Assembly: GCA_905372865.1 (NCBI GenBank)
Contig: CAJPQT010000012.1
Location: 1 to 64,000 of the forward strand
DNA length: 64,000 bases
Reading direction: 5' to 3'
From: an uncultured Centipeda sp.
Lineage (GTDB): Bacteria > Bacillota > Negativicutes > Selenomonadales > Selenomonadaceae
Shown one piece after another: positions 58,089 through 64,000 of this stretch. Under the pieces are notes generated by a model that searched no databases, was not told the origin of the DNA, and saw only the letters and a program-made list of their open reading frames with translations. The translations under genes were made by a program, and so were the position numbers. How positions within the stretch are numbered: the first letter of the stretch is position 1; every line of letters begins with the position of its first letter.

Positions 58089-58772
58089 TTAGCCTTTCTT
58101 CGTCTCGTTGTATGCCGCAATCTCCTGCTCGATGCGCCGATCAAAGAGATGGAAGCGGATCGCAGCAAAGAGGAACGCGACCACGGCGGTCGGGATGCAG
58201 TAGAGTGCCATCGTGACGAGATCCACCTCGTAGCCGTGTTCCTCAAGCACCCCCTTGATGAGGAGCAGCCCGCCCGCCGCGATAAAGACATTCTGTGCGA
58301 AGAAATTGCCCGCGTTCTCCGCCGTCGCCGCCTGTCCACGGATCTTGTCGAGGATCTCGGGCGATGCCTTGCGTCCCTTGAGCGCTGCCGCCTCGCCCAT
58401 CGGCGAGATCAGCGGGCGGATGAACGTCGGGTGCCCGCTGAGCGAGATGCCGAGCGAGACCGTGATCTGGCGCACGAGCATATAGAGCATAAAGATACGT
58501 CCCGCCGTTGCCGCAGAGATCTTCGAGATGAGATACTCCGCACGTTCGCGCAGTCCAAACCGCTCCGAGAGTCCGATAACGGGCAGCACGAGGATGAAGA
58601 GCGACATATAGCGGTTCTTGATGAATGCCTCGCCGATGACCGTGACGATCTCCTGCAGGGACATCCCTGCGGCAAATCCCGTGACAAAGCCGGCGACGAT
58701 GACGACCAGCAGTGCGTTAAACCGCAGTGCGAGCCCCACCACCATGACGAGGATACCGGATAGAACAAGCAT
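58089..58772 (-). CDS. DUF969 membrane protein (transporter component)
   Basis: A 227-residue protein with five to six transmembrane segments. DUF969 features are MVVGLALRFNALLVVIVAGFV, VLPVIGLSERFGLRERAEYL and GISLSGHPTFIRPLISPMGEA. It is the partner of the DUF979 protein 12 bp downstream. The start at 58772 is chosen for GGAGG eight bases upstream; the frame is open 11 codons further. The gene lies next to a miniature remnant of the 161-bp MITE. Confidence 0.85.
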   Translation of the reverse strand: MLVLSGILVMVVGLALRFNALLVVIVAGFVTGFAAGMSLQEIVTVIGEAFIKNRYMSLFILVLPVIGLSERFGLRERAEYLISKISAATAGRIFMLYMLVRQITVSLGISLSGHPTFIRPLISPMGEAAALKGRKASPEILDKIRGQAATAENAGNFFAQNVFIAAGGLLLIKGVLEEHGYEVDLVTMALYCIPTAVVAFLFAAIRFHLFDRRIEQEIAAYNETKKG

Positions 58773-58791
58773 AGATAATACCTCCTGTAGA

Positions 58792-58827
58792 GGAAGCACT
58801 GACAAACTTCATTTTATCAGCGATTCC
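58792..58827 (+). repeat. Miniature remnant of the MITE-like element
   Basis: GGAAGCACTGACAAACTTC joins ATTTTATCAGCGATTCC, that is, the left and right ends of the 161-bp element with the inside deleted. It lies between the cyclotransferase gene and DUF969, within the operon. Confidence 0.55.
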
Positions 58828-58832
58828 TAAAA

Positions 58833-59276
58833 TTACTTCCTTGCGGCGCAGTCCAGAATGTGCGAATCAAAGCCGAAATCCTCAAACCCTGCGCGGCAAG
58901 CGGCGACGTAGTCGGCATCGGGCGTGCCGAGCGGCATCCCGTCCACCATCGTGTAGAGGAATACCGCCGTGTCTTTGATGACACCCGTCTCCCGCTCCGT
59001 CATTTGGACGTGCCGTACCTCCTTACGGTAGAGCGCAGGGAAAATCTCATAGCTGTCGAGTGCCGCCTCATCGCTCTCCGTCACCGACCAGATCCCGAGG
59101 GGCGTGGTCGCGCCCTTTTTCTCTGTGATCGTCAGATAGACGTGCGGTGCACTGCCGCGATACTCCAGAGCCGTGTCCGCGAGCTGCGCCGTACCAACGA
59201 TCACTGCACTTGGACATCGCTCCCGCATCGCCGCGACATTCAGATTGCTGCCATAGGCAGCATAGAGTCTCTTCAT
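58833..59276 (-). CDS. Gamma-glutamylcyclotransferase-family protein
   Basis: A 147-residue protein of the GGCT (AIG2-like) fold. The substrate loop is LYAAYGSNLN (YGSNL), and the fold continues with VYLTITEKKGATTPLGIWSVTES, then SYEIFPALYRKEV. GGCT converts gamma-glutamyl amino acids to 5-oxoproline plus the amino acid; the catalytic glutamate is probably in DEAALDSYE. The ribosome site GGAGG fits ATG 59276 better than ATG 59279. The gene opens an operon with DUF969, DUF979 and Pcp. Confidence 0.85.
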   Translation of the reverse strand: MKRLYAAYGSNLNVAAMRERCPSAVIVGTAQLADTALEYRGSAPHVYLTITEKKGATTPLGIWSVTESDEAALDSYEIFPALYRKEVRHVQMTERETGVIKDTAVFLYTMVDGMPLGTPDADYVAACRAGFEDFGFDSHILDCAARK

Positions 59277-59300
59277 CATATCCTCCTCATCCCTCTGAAA

Positions 59301-59315
59301 TGTATACAGTATACG
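59301..59315. promoter_or_regulatory. Operator-like palindrome before the cyclotransferase operon
   Basis: TGTATACAGTATACG, 25 bp before the start. The first 14 bases equal those at 52871-52884 upstream of aspA, which suggests one shared regulator. Confidence 0.55.
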
Positions 59316-59394
59316 ACATAATGTGAAGGATGGCTATAATTTTTGAAAAATAAAAAAGGGAATTGTTTTATGCGTGGAGATAGGCATACAAAAA

Positions 59395-59433
59395 GGGGCT
59401 GCTCTCCGAAATTTTGCTTCGGAGAGCAGCCCC
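59395..59433 (-). terminator. Terminator of the hsp20 gene
   Basis: GGGGCTGCTCTCCGAA pairs with TTCGGAGAGCAGCCCC (16 bp). On the minus strand it is followed by TTTTTGTATG. Confidence 0.85.
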
Positions 59434-59464
59434 ACATTCTTATGGATGGAGGAACTCCGTCTCG

Positions 59465-59923
59465 TCAGTGAATCTCAATCTGCTTGCGTGCGGGTGCGTC
59501 CGCCGTCTTTGGCAGGTTCACCTGCAGCACGCCGTCCTTGAATTCTGCGTGGATGTTCGCGTCGTCGATGCCGTCGATGTAGAACGAGCGGCTGACCTCG
59601 CCCGTGTGACGTTCGCGGCGGATGTAGTTCCCCGCATCGTCCTTTTCATCGTTGGATTCCGTGCGCGAGGCGGCGATCGTGAGATAGCCGTTCTCGTAGT
59701 GGAGGGCGATGTCCTCCTTCGTCATGCCCGGCAGATCGGCGGTCAGCTCGTAGTGATCACCGCTGTCCTTCACGTCCACCTTGAACGAGCTCGCGCCCCA
59801 GTTCGCGGCGGGGAAGTCGTCGCGGAAGAAGGAATCGTGCATTGCGTCCAAGAGTGCGAACGGATTCGCGCTGTCACGCTGTGAGAGGTTCCGACGGCCG
59901 GCAAAAGGTACAAGTCCAAACAT
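59465..59923 (-). CDS. Hsp20/alpha-crystallin small heat-shock protein
   Basis: A 152-residue small heat-shock protein. After an N-terminal arm (FALLDAMHDSFFRDDFP), the crystallin domain runs from about residue 45: FKVDVKDSGDHYELTADLPGM, IALHYENGYLTIAASR and FKDGVLQVNLPK, ending in a short tail KQIEIH. It is an ATP-independent holdase. The start at 59923 follows AAGGAG. A predicted leader of about 105 nt precedes it; no CIRCE element was seen. Confidence 0.93.
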   Translation of the reverse strand: MFGLVPFAGRRNLSQRDSANPFALLDAMHDSFFRDDFPAANWGASSFKVDVKDSGDHYELTADLPGMTKEDIALHYENGYLTIAASRTESNDEKDDAGNYIRRERHTGEVSRSFYIDGIDDANIHAEFKDGVLQVNLPKTADAPARKQIEIH

Positions 59924-60035
59924 GGTAATCAACTCCTTAGAGGTTCGCGGCATATGCGATGTTTGGTATTCGATATGCCATTCATTTGCTTTTGATTGGG
60001 AAGGTGCTTTTTCTTTCAATCACCTTTCGATTGTT

Positions 60036-60063
60036 ATTATATCTCAAATAGTCAAAAAGTCAA
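60036..60063 (-). promoter_or_regulatory. Promoter of the hsp20 gene
   Basis: On the minus strand TTGACT (60058-60063) and TATAAT (60036-60041) are 16 bp apart. The leader contains an AAGGTG/CACCTT hairpin (60001-60026). Confidence 0.55.
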
Positions 60064-60150
60064 TATGTCAAAAAGAAAAAATTGAAAAATTTTTGGAAGG
60101 GGATATAATAGGGAAAGCAACACCATTGATTTTGCGAGGAGGAATGATAT

Positions 60151-60513
60151 ATGGAGAAGGATATTCTTTTTATCGGCTATCCGAAGTGCTCGACCTGTCA
60201 GAAGGCGGAAAAGTTTCTGCGTGCGCACGGCTGCGATGCGCCGATGCGTGACATCAAGACGGAGAAGCCGACGGCAGACGAACTGCGTGTGTGGCACGAA
60301 CGGAGCGGGCTGCCGCTGAAGCGTTTCTTCAACACGAGCGGCATGATCTATCGCGAGCTCGCGCTCAAGGACAAGCTGCCCGCGATGACGGAGGAGGAGC
60401 AGTATGCAGTGCTCGCCTCGGACGGGATGCTCGTAAAGCGCCCGCTCCTTATCACGAAGGATCACGTGCTCACGGGCTTCCGAGAGAAGGAGTGGGCGGA
60501 GCTTTTTGCCTGA
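60151..60513 (+). CDS. ArsC/Spx-family thioredoxin-fold protein
   Basis: A 120-residue protein of the ArsC/Spx/MgsR family. The N-terminal LFIGYPKCSTCQKAEKFLRA holds the redox CxxC (CSTC). Downstream RFFNTSGMIYRELALKDKL and LVKRPLLITKDHVLTGFREKEW follow the usual pattern. Members act as arsenate reductases or as Spx-like transcription partners; the CxxC and the KRPLL segment do not decide between them. The start follows CGAGGAGG. It lies 13 bp before the YeiH gene. Confidence 0.85.
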   Translation: MEKDILFIGYPKCSTCQKAEKFLRAHGCDAPMRDIKTEKPTADELRVWHERSGLPLKRFFNTSGMIYRELALKDKLPAMTEEEQYAVLASDGMLVKRPLLITKDHVLTGFREKEWAELFA

Positions 60514-60526
60514 GAGAGGTGGATGT

Positions 60527-61510
60527 ATGAAGCGCGAGTACATGGACGGCATTCTCTATGCCTTGCTCTTTGCGATCCCTGCGTATATCCTGGGGCTCTA
60601 TTTCCCGATCGTAGGCGGACCCGTGTTCGGCATTCTGCTCGGCATGCTGTTCGCAAAGAAACGGCGGCCGCAGGCGACCGAGAGCGGGATCAAATTCACG
60701 GGCAAGAAGATTTTGCAGTATGCGATCATCCTGCTCGGCTTTGAGATGAATCTCTTTCATGTGGTCGAGGTCGGGGAGCAGTCGCTCTACGTCATGATCT
60801 TCACGCTGCTTGCGGCGTTCGGCGCGGCGTTCCTGATGGGGAAAATACTGGGACTTGACCGCGATATGACCGCGCTCGTCGGCGCGGGGACGGCGATCTG
60901 CGGCGGCTCTGCGATTGCGGCGGTGGCACCCGTCATCGGGGCGAAGGATCGGGATGTCGTGATCTCGATTGCGACGATTTTTTTCTTCAACGTGCTTGCG
61001 GTCTTTATCTTCCCGTTTCTCGGTCACACGATGGGGATGTCGGACGCGGGATTCGGCATGTGGGCAGGGACGGCGGTCAATGATACGTCGTCCGTGGTCG
61101 CGGCGGGCTATGCCTACAGTCACGAAGCGGGCGCGTACGCGACCATCGTGAAGCTGACGCGCACGCTGATGATCGTGCCGGTCTGCCTGTTCTTCGCGCT
61201 GCTGATGATGCGCAGTGCGGCGCAGAGCGGTGCAGGTTTTTCGCTGAAACGCATCTTCCCGATGTTCGTGCTCTACTTCGTGCTCGCGTGCATCGTGAAC
61301 ACGACGGGCATTCTCCCCGCCGAGGTTTCGCATGGGCTTGGGATGCTCGGCAAGTTCTCCATCGTGCTCGCGATGAGTGCAATCGGGCTGAACACGGATC
61401 TGTCGTCGCTCATCAAACACGGGACGCGCCCGCTCCTGCTCGGCATGGTCTGCTGGATTGCGGTCGCGGGTACGTCACTTATCGTGCAGCACGCACTGGG
61501 GCTGCTGTGA
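60527..61510 (+). CDS. YeiH-family putative sulfate exporter
   Basis: A 327-residue membrane protein with about ten helices (UPF0324/PF03601 family). Clear segments are LLGFEMNLFHVVEVG, GAGTAICGGSAIAAVAPVIGAKDRD, and MWAGTAVNDTSSVVAAGYAY. The family name (putative sulfate exporter) comes from annotation and is weakly supported by experiment. The start at 60527 follows AGAGGTGG, just after the ArsC/Spx gene, likely in one transcript. Confidence 0.85.
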   Translation: MKREYMDGILYALLFAIPAYILGLYFPIVGGPVFGILLGMLFAKKRRPQATESGIKFTGKKILQYAIILLGFEMNLFHVVEVGEQSLYVMIFTLLAAFGAAFLMGKILGLDRDMTALVGAGTAICGGSAIAAVAPVIGAKDRDVVISIATIFFFNVLAVFIFPFLGHTMGMSDAGFGMWAGTAVNDTSSVVAAGYAYSHEAGAYATIVKLTRTLMIVPVCLFFALLMMRSAAQSGAGFSLKRIFPMFVLYFVLACIVNTTGILPAEVSHGLGMLGKFSIVLAMSAIGLNTDLSSLIKHGTRPLLLGMVCWIAVAGTSLIVQHALGLL

Positions 61511-61518
61511 GGTGAACG

Positions 61519-62127
61519 ATGACGGCTGAACATGAAATCGAGCTTCGCCCGTTCCCGCCGTTTCTGCCGCCCAATACAACCGTACTCATGATGGGCTCGT
61601 TTCCGCCCGCCGCCGAAAAACGGGCGATGGAGTTCCACTACCCGAACTTCCAAAACGATATGTGGCGCGTCTACGGACTGGTGTTCTTCGGCGATGCGAT
61701 GCACTTTCAGCACGTGGGGGAAAAGGCGTTTGACGCGGAGAAGATCAAGGCGTTCCTCACCGCGCGCGGCATTGGCTCGTGCCCCGGCGTGCGTCGTGCC
61801 ATTCGTACGCATGGGAATGCCTCCGATGCCTATCTGAAGGTTGTGGAGACGGTTGAGCTTCCCGAGATTTTGGAGAAAATCCCGCAGTGCCGCCGCATCT
61901 GCACAACGGGCGGCAAGGCAACGGAGATCCTGCTCGCACTGCTTGAGACAGAGGTGAGGGCAAAGGACTTCAAGACGGGCACGACGATAACTGCGCGCTG
62001 CGGTGACCGTGACCTCTTCGTCACGCGCCTGCCGTCCACCTCGCGTGCCTACCCGATGAAACTCGAAAAGAAGGCCGAGGCATATCGGAAGTTTTTCGTT
62101 GAGGCGGGATTTGTAGTGGCGAAGTAA
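61519..62127 (+). CDS. Uracil/hypoxanthine-DNA glycosylase superfamily protein
   Basis: A 202-residue protein of the UDG superfamily (small, Mug/HDG-like). VLMMGSFPPAAEKRAMEFHYPNFQNDMWRVYG matches the motif-1 region (GSFPxxxS-type) with a Phe-Tyr rather than Tyr-Tyr, and the second site TRLPSTSRAY resembles LPSTSPA. It probably removes uracil or hypoxanthine from DNA. The start at 61519 has GAGGTGA upstream. It follows the YeiH gene by 8 bp. Confidence 0.8.
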   Translation: MTAEHEIELRPFPPFLPPNTTVLMMGSFPPAAEKRAMEFHYPNFQNDMWRVYGLVFFGDAMHFQHVGEKAFDAEKIKAFLTARGIGSCPGVRRAIRTHGNASDAYLKVVETVELPEILEKIPQCRRICTTGGKATEILLALLETEVRAKDFKTGTTITARCGDRDLFVTRLPSTSRAYPMKLEKKAEAYRKFFVEAGFVVAK

Positions 62128-62140
62128 AATAGGAAATAAA

Positions 62141-62180
62141 AACGGCACACCGTGAGCAAATCACAGAGTGCCGTTATTTT
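62141..62180. terminator. Terminator between UDG-family and purA genes
   Basis: AACGGCAC pairs with GTGCCGTT, with an inner GTGA/TCAC arm, followed by ATTTTTA on the plus strand. It serves the convergent gene ends. Confidence 0.7.
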
Positions 62181-62193
62181 TACAAAGAAATGG

Positions 62194-63480
62194 TTAGAAC
62201 AGATCCTTGGCGAGGACGATGGTCTGTTCGCGCGAGGGACCGACGGAGACGATGCCGAGGGCGATGCCTGTGATCTCTGCCATGCGCTCAAGATACTTGC
62301 GTGCGTTCTCGGGCAGTGCGTCGTAGCTGCGGATGCCGGAGATGTCCGTCTTCCAACCAGGAAAGGTCTCGTAGACCGGCTCCACCTCGGCGAGAACGTT
62401 GAGGCTTGCGGGAACGCCATTCAGCAACTTGCCCTGATATTTGTAGTCTGTGCAGATCTTGATCTCGTCAAAGCCGTCGAGGATGTCGAGGCGCGTGACC
62501 GCCATGTAGTCGATGCCGGAGAGGAGGCCGGCGTGACGGACGACGACGGCATCGAGCCAGCCCGTGCGGCGCGGCCGCCCCGTGACCGTGCCGAACTCAT
62601 GTCCCGCTTCGCGCAGCTTCTCGCCGATCTCGTTCAGCTGCTCGGTGGGGAACGGCCCCTCGCCGACGCGCGTGCAGTATGCCTTGACGATACCGACGAC
62701 CTTGTCGATCTTTTTCGGGGCAACGCCCGCACCGACAGTCACGCCGCCCGAGATGGGGTGCGAGGCGGTGACGTAGGGATAGGTGCCGTAGTCGATGTCG
62801 AGCATGGTCGCCTGTGCGCCCTCGAAGAGGACCTTGCGCCCTGCGTCAATCTCCTCGTTGACGAGGGGGATCGTGTCCGTGACGAGCGGACGCAGGCGCT
62901 CGGCGTAGCCCTGATACTCCTTCAGAACGTCCTCATAGTCGAGCGGTTCGTGGTGGTAGACGGCGGCAAGCTCTCCATTCTTGCTGTCGAGATTCTTCTT
63001 GAGCTTCTTCGCAAACTCGTCCTTCTCCATGAGGTCGCAGACGCGGATGCCGATGCGGTCATCGCGGTCCATGTAGCAAGGACCGATGCCGCGTCCCGTT
63101 GTGCCGATCTTGTCCGCGCCGCGTGCCGCATCGCCGATGCCGTCCATCAGACGGTGGTAGGGCATGACGACATGGGCGCGGTCGGAGATGCGGATGTTCG
63201 AGGTGTCGATGCCGCGTGCCGCCATGGCATCCATTTCCTGCAGGCAGACCTCGGGGTCAAAGGCGACGCCGTTCGCGATGATGTTGTGCGTGCCCTTGTA
63301 GAGGATGCCCGACGGCAGGAGACGCAGTTTGTACTCCTCGCCGTCCGCGACGACGGTGTGCCCTGCGTTGCAGCCGCCCTGGAAGCGGACGACGGTATCT
63401 GCCTTGCTTGCGAGGTAGTCGACGATCTTCCCTTTGCCCTCGTCGCCCCACTGTGTGCCCGTGATAACGATGGTTGACAT
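62194..63480 (-). CDS. purA: Adenylosuccinate synthase
   Basis: A 428-residue enzyme. The P-loop GTQWGDEGKGKIVDYLASK, FQGGCNAGHTVV, GTTGRGIGPCYMDRDDRIGIR, FEGAQATMLDIDYGTYPYVT and GRPRRTGWLDAVVVRHA are intact. It joins IMP and aspartate with GTP to form adenylosuccinate in purine synthesis. The start at 63480 follows GGGGGA seven bases away. It is downstream of purB on the same strand (26-bp gap), so the two probably form one operon. Confidence 0.97.
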   Translation of the reverse strand: MSTIVITGTQWGDEGKGKIVDYLASKADTVVRFQGGCNAGHTVVADGEEYKLRLLPSGILYKGTHNIIANGVAFDPEVCLQEMDAMAARGIDTSNIRISDRAHVVMPYHRLMDGIGDAARGADKIGTTGRGIGPCYMDRDDRIGIRVCDLMEKDEFAKKLKKNLDSKNGELAAVYHHEPLDYEDVLKEYQGYAERLRPLVTDTIPLVNEEIDAGRKVLFEGAQATMLDIDYGTYPYVTASHPISGGVTVGAGVAPKKIDKVVGIVKAYCTRVGEGPFPTEQLNEIGEKLREAGHEFGTVTGRPRRTGWLDAVVVRHAGLLSGIDYMAVTRLDILDGFDEIKICTDYKYQGKLLNGVPASLNVLAEVEPVYETFPGWKTDISGIRSYDALPENARKYLERMAEITGIALGIVSVGPSREQTIVLAKDLF

Positions 63481-63506
63481 AGATGAGTCCCCCTTAATTC
63501 TTTCCC

Positions 63507-64000
63507 TTAGAGACCAAAGCGCGCAAAGATGGAATCCACATGGCGCAGGAAATAGGTATAGTCAAAGCACGCGTCGATCTCTTCCTTTGAGAGATGTGCG
63601 GAGATGTCTGCGTCCTTTTCGACGTTGGTACGGAAATCCTCCTTCTCGAGCCAGCGCTTCATGGCGTTGCGCTGTACCCAGACGTATGCGGTCTGGCGCA
63701 GGATGCCCTTATTCACCAGAGCCGTAAGGATGCGCTGACTGTAGATCAGCCCGCCCGTGCGGTTCATGTTGTGCAGCATGGCGTCGGGGTAGACGAGGAG
63801 TTTGTCGACGATGCCCGTCAGCTTGTGCAGGCAGTAGTCGACGTTGATGGTAGCGTCGGGCAGGATGACGCGCTCGACGGAGGAGTGCGAGATGTCACGC
63901 TCGTGCCAGAGGGTCATGTCCTCGAGTGCCGCGACGGCGTTGCCGCGCACGAGGCGTGCCATCCCGGAGACGCGCTCGCAGTTGATCGGGTTGCGCTTGT
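63507..64000 (-). CDS. purB: Adenylosuccinate lyase, C-terminal part (cut by window end)
   Basis: About 164 C-terminal residues of PurB; the 5' part lies beyond 64000. The visible reading starts at KRNPINCERVSGMARLV, the conserved KRNPI substrate loop, then HERDISHSSVERVILPD and the C-terminal KEDFRTNVEKDADISAHLS. PurB splits adenylosuccinate and SAICAR. It ends in the stop before purA. Confidence 0.95.
   Translation of the reverse strand, partial: KRNPINCERVSGMARLVRGNAVAALEDMTLWHERDISHSSVERVILPDATINVDYCLHKLTGIVDKLLVYPDAMLHNMNRTGGLIYSQRILTALVNKGILRQTAYVWVQRNAMKRWLEKEDFRTNVEKDADISAHLSKEEIDACFDYTYFLRHVDSIFARFGL

Overview
The window comes from a moderately GC-rich bacterium that has a Gram-negative outer membrane but Firmicutes-type genes. 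It carries an LptD-like protein, a complete ADP-heptose branch for lipopolysaccharide core, three GT9 heptosyltransferase-like genes, an O-antigen-ligase-like protein and an RND efflux pair. Next to these are HxlR regulators, a Hol_Tox/Fst-like type I toxin and strong AGGAGG ribosome sites. That mixture points to the Negativicutes (Selenomonas or a close relative). This is inference from gene content; no rRNA is present.

Layout. 1-650: one end of a dispersed MITE-like element, then a two-repeat CRISPR mini-array with its own promoter and terminator and no cas genes. 800-3500: a frameshifted M48 peptidase, a flavin split-barrel protein, a secreted protein and a HicAB module. 3500-6300: an OPT oligopeptide transporter, preceded by an approximately 550-nt transcription unit with no convincing ORF, many short hairpins, a near-consensus promoter and a strong terminator, probably a large non-coding RNA. 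6400-9750: a cyclase-family hydrolase, an MqnE-type radical SAM enzyme, a LUD protein and a DUF4160/DUF2442 pair. 9750-14700: a four-gene operon of TPR, Sufu-DUF4253 and zinc-ribbon proteins resembling immunity genes. 14780-19200: a MATE transporter and a menaquinone (futalosine) operon.

19200-21000: a type I toxin-antitoxin locus next to a 161-bp MITE, then an attenuated lactate/2-hydroxyacid dehydrogenase gene. 21000-23300: two HxlR regulators, each beside an NAD(P)H-quinone-type flavoprotein. 23380-26125: korCBAD (2-oxoacid:ferredoxin oxidoreductase). 26350-31650: a DUF3290/DUF421 membrane pair, a 55-bp IS3-ended miniature element inside a terminator loop, and an RND pump with its adaptor. 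31700-32400: a YafQ/DinJ module between 16-bp direct repeats.

32450-35130: a methyltransferase and three exported proteins of unknown role. 35300-47600: the envelope block, with an LptD-like protein, heptose kinases, adenylyltransferase, epimerase, bisphosphate phosphatase, glycosyltransferases, ligase and a DUF535 protein. 47650-48920: a tyrosine recombinase and a palindromic repeat. 48926-59300: amino-acid and peptide catabolism, with an M20 peptidase, DcuC, aspartate ammonia-lyase, a nitrilase and AGCS symporter with a divergent LysR regulator, and a pyroglutamate-type operon (gamma-glutamylcyclotransferase, DUF969, DUF979, Pcp). Two of these operons share the operator-like palindrome TGTATACAGTATAC. 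59460-64000: Hsp20, an ArsC/Spx-like protein, a YeiH exporter, a UDG-superfamily glycosylase, PurA and the 3' part of purB.

Together the genes suggest an anaerobe that ferments peptides, amino acids and C4-dicarboxylates, makes menaquinone by the futalosine route, and builds a heptose-containing LPS. Most large antisense ORFs are shadows of real genes in this GC-rich sequence and are not listed.
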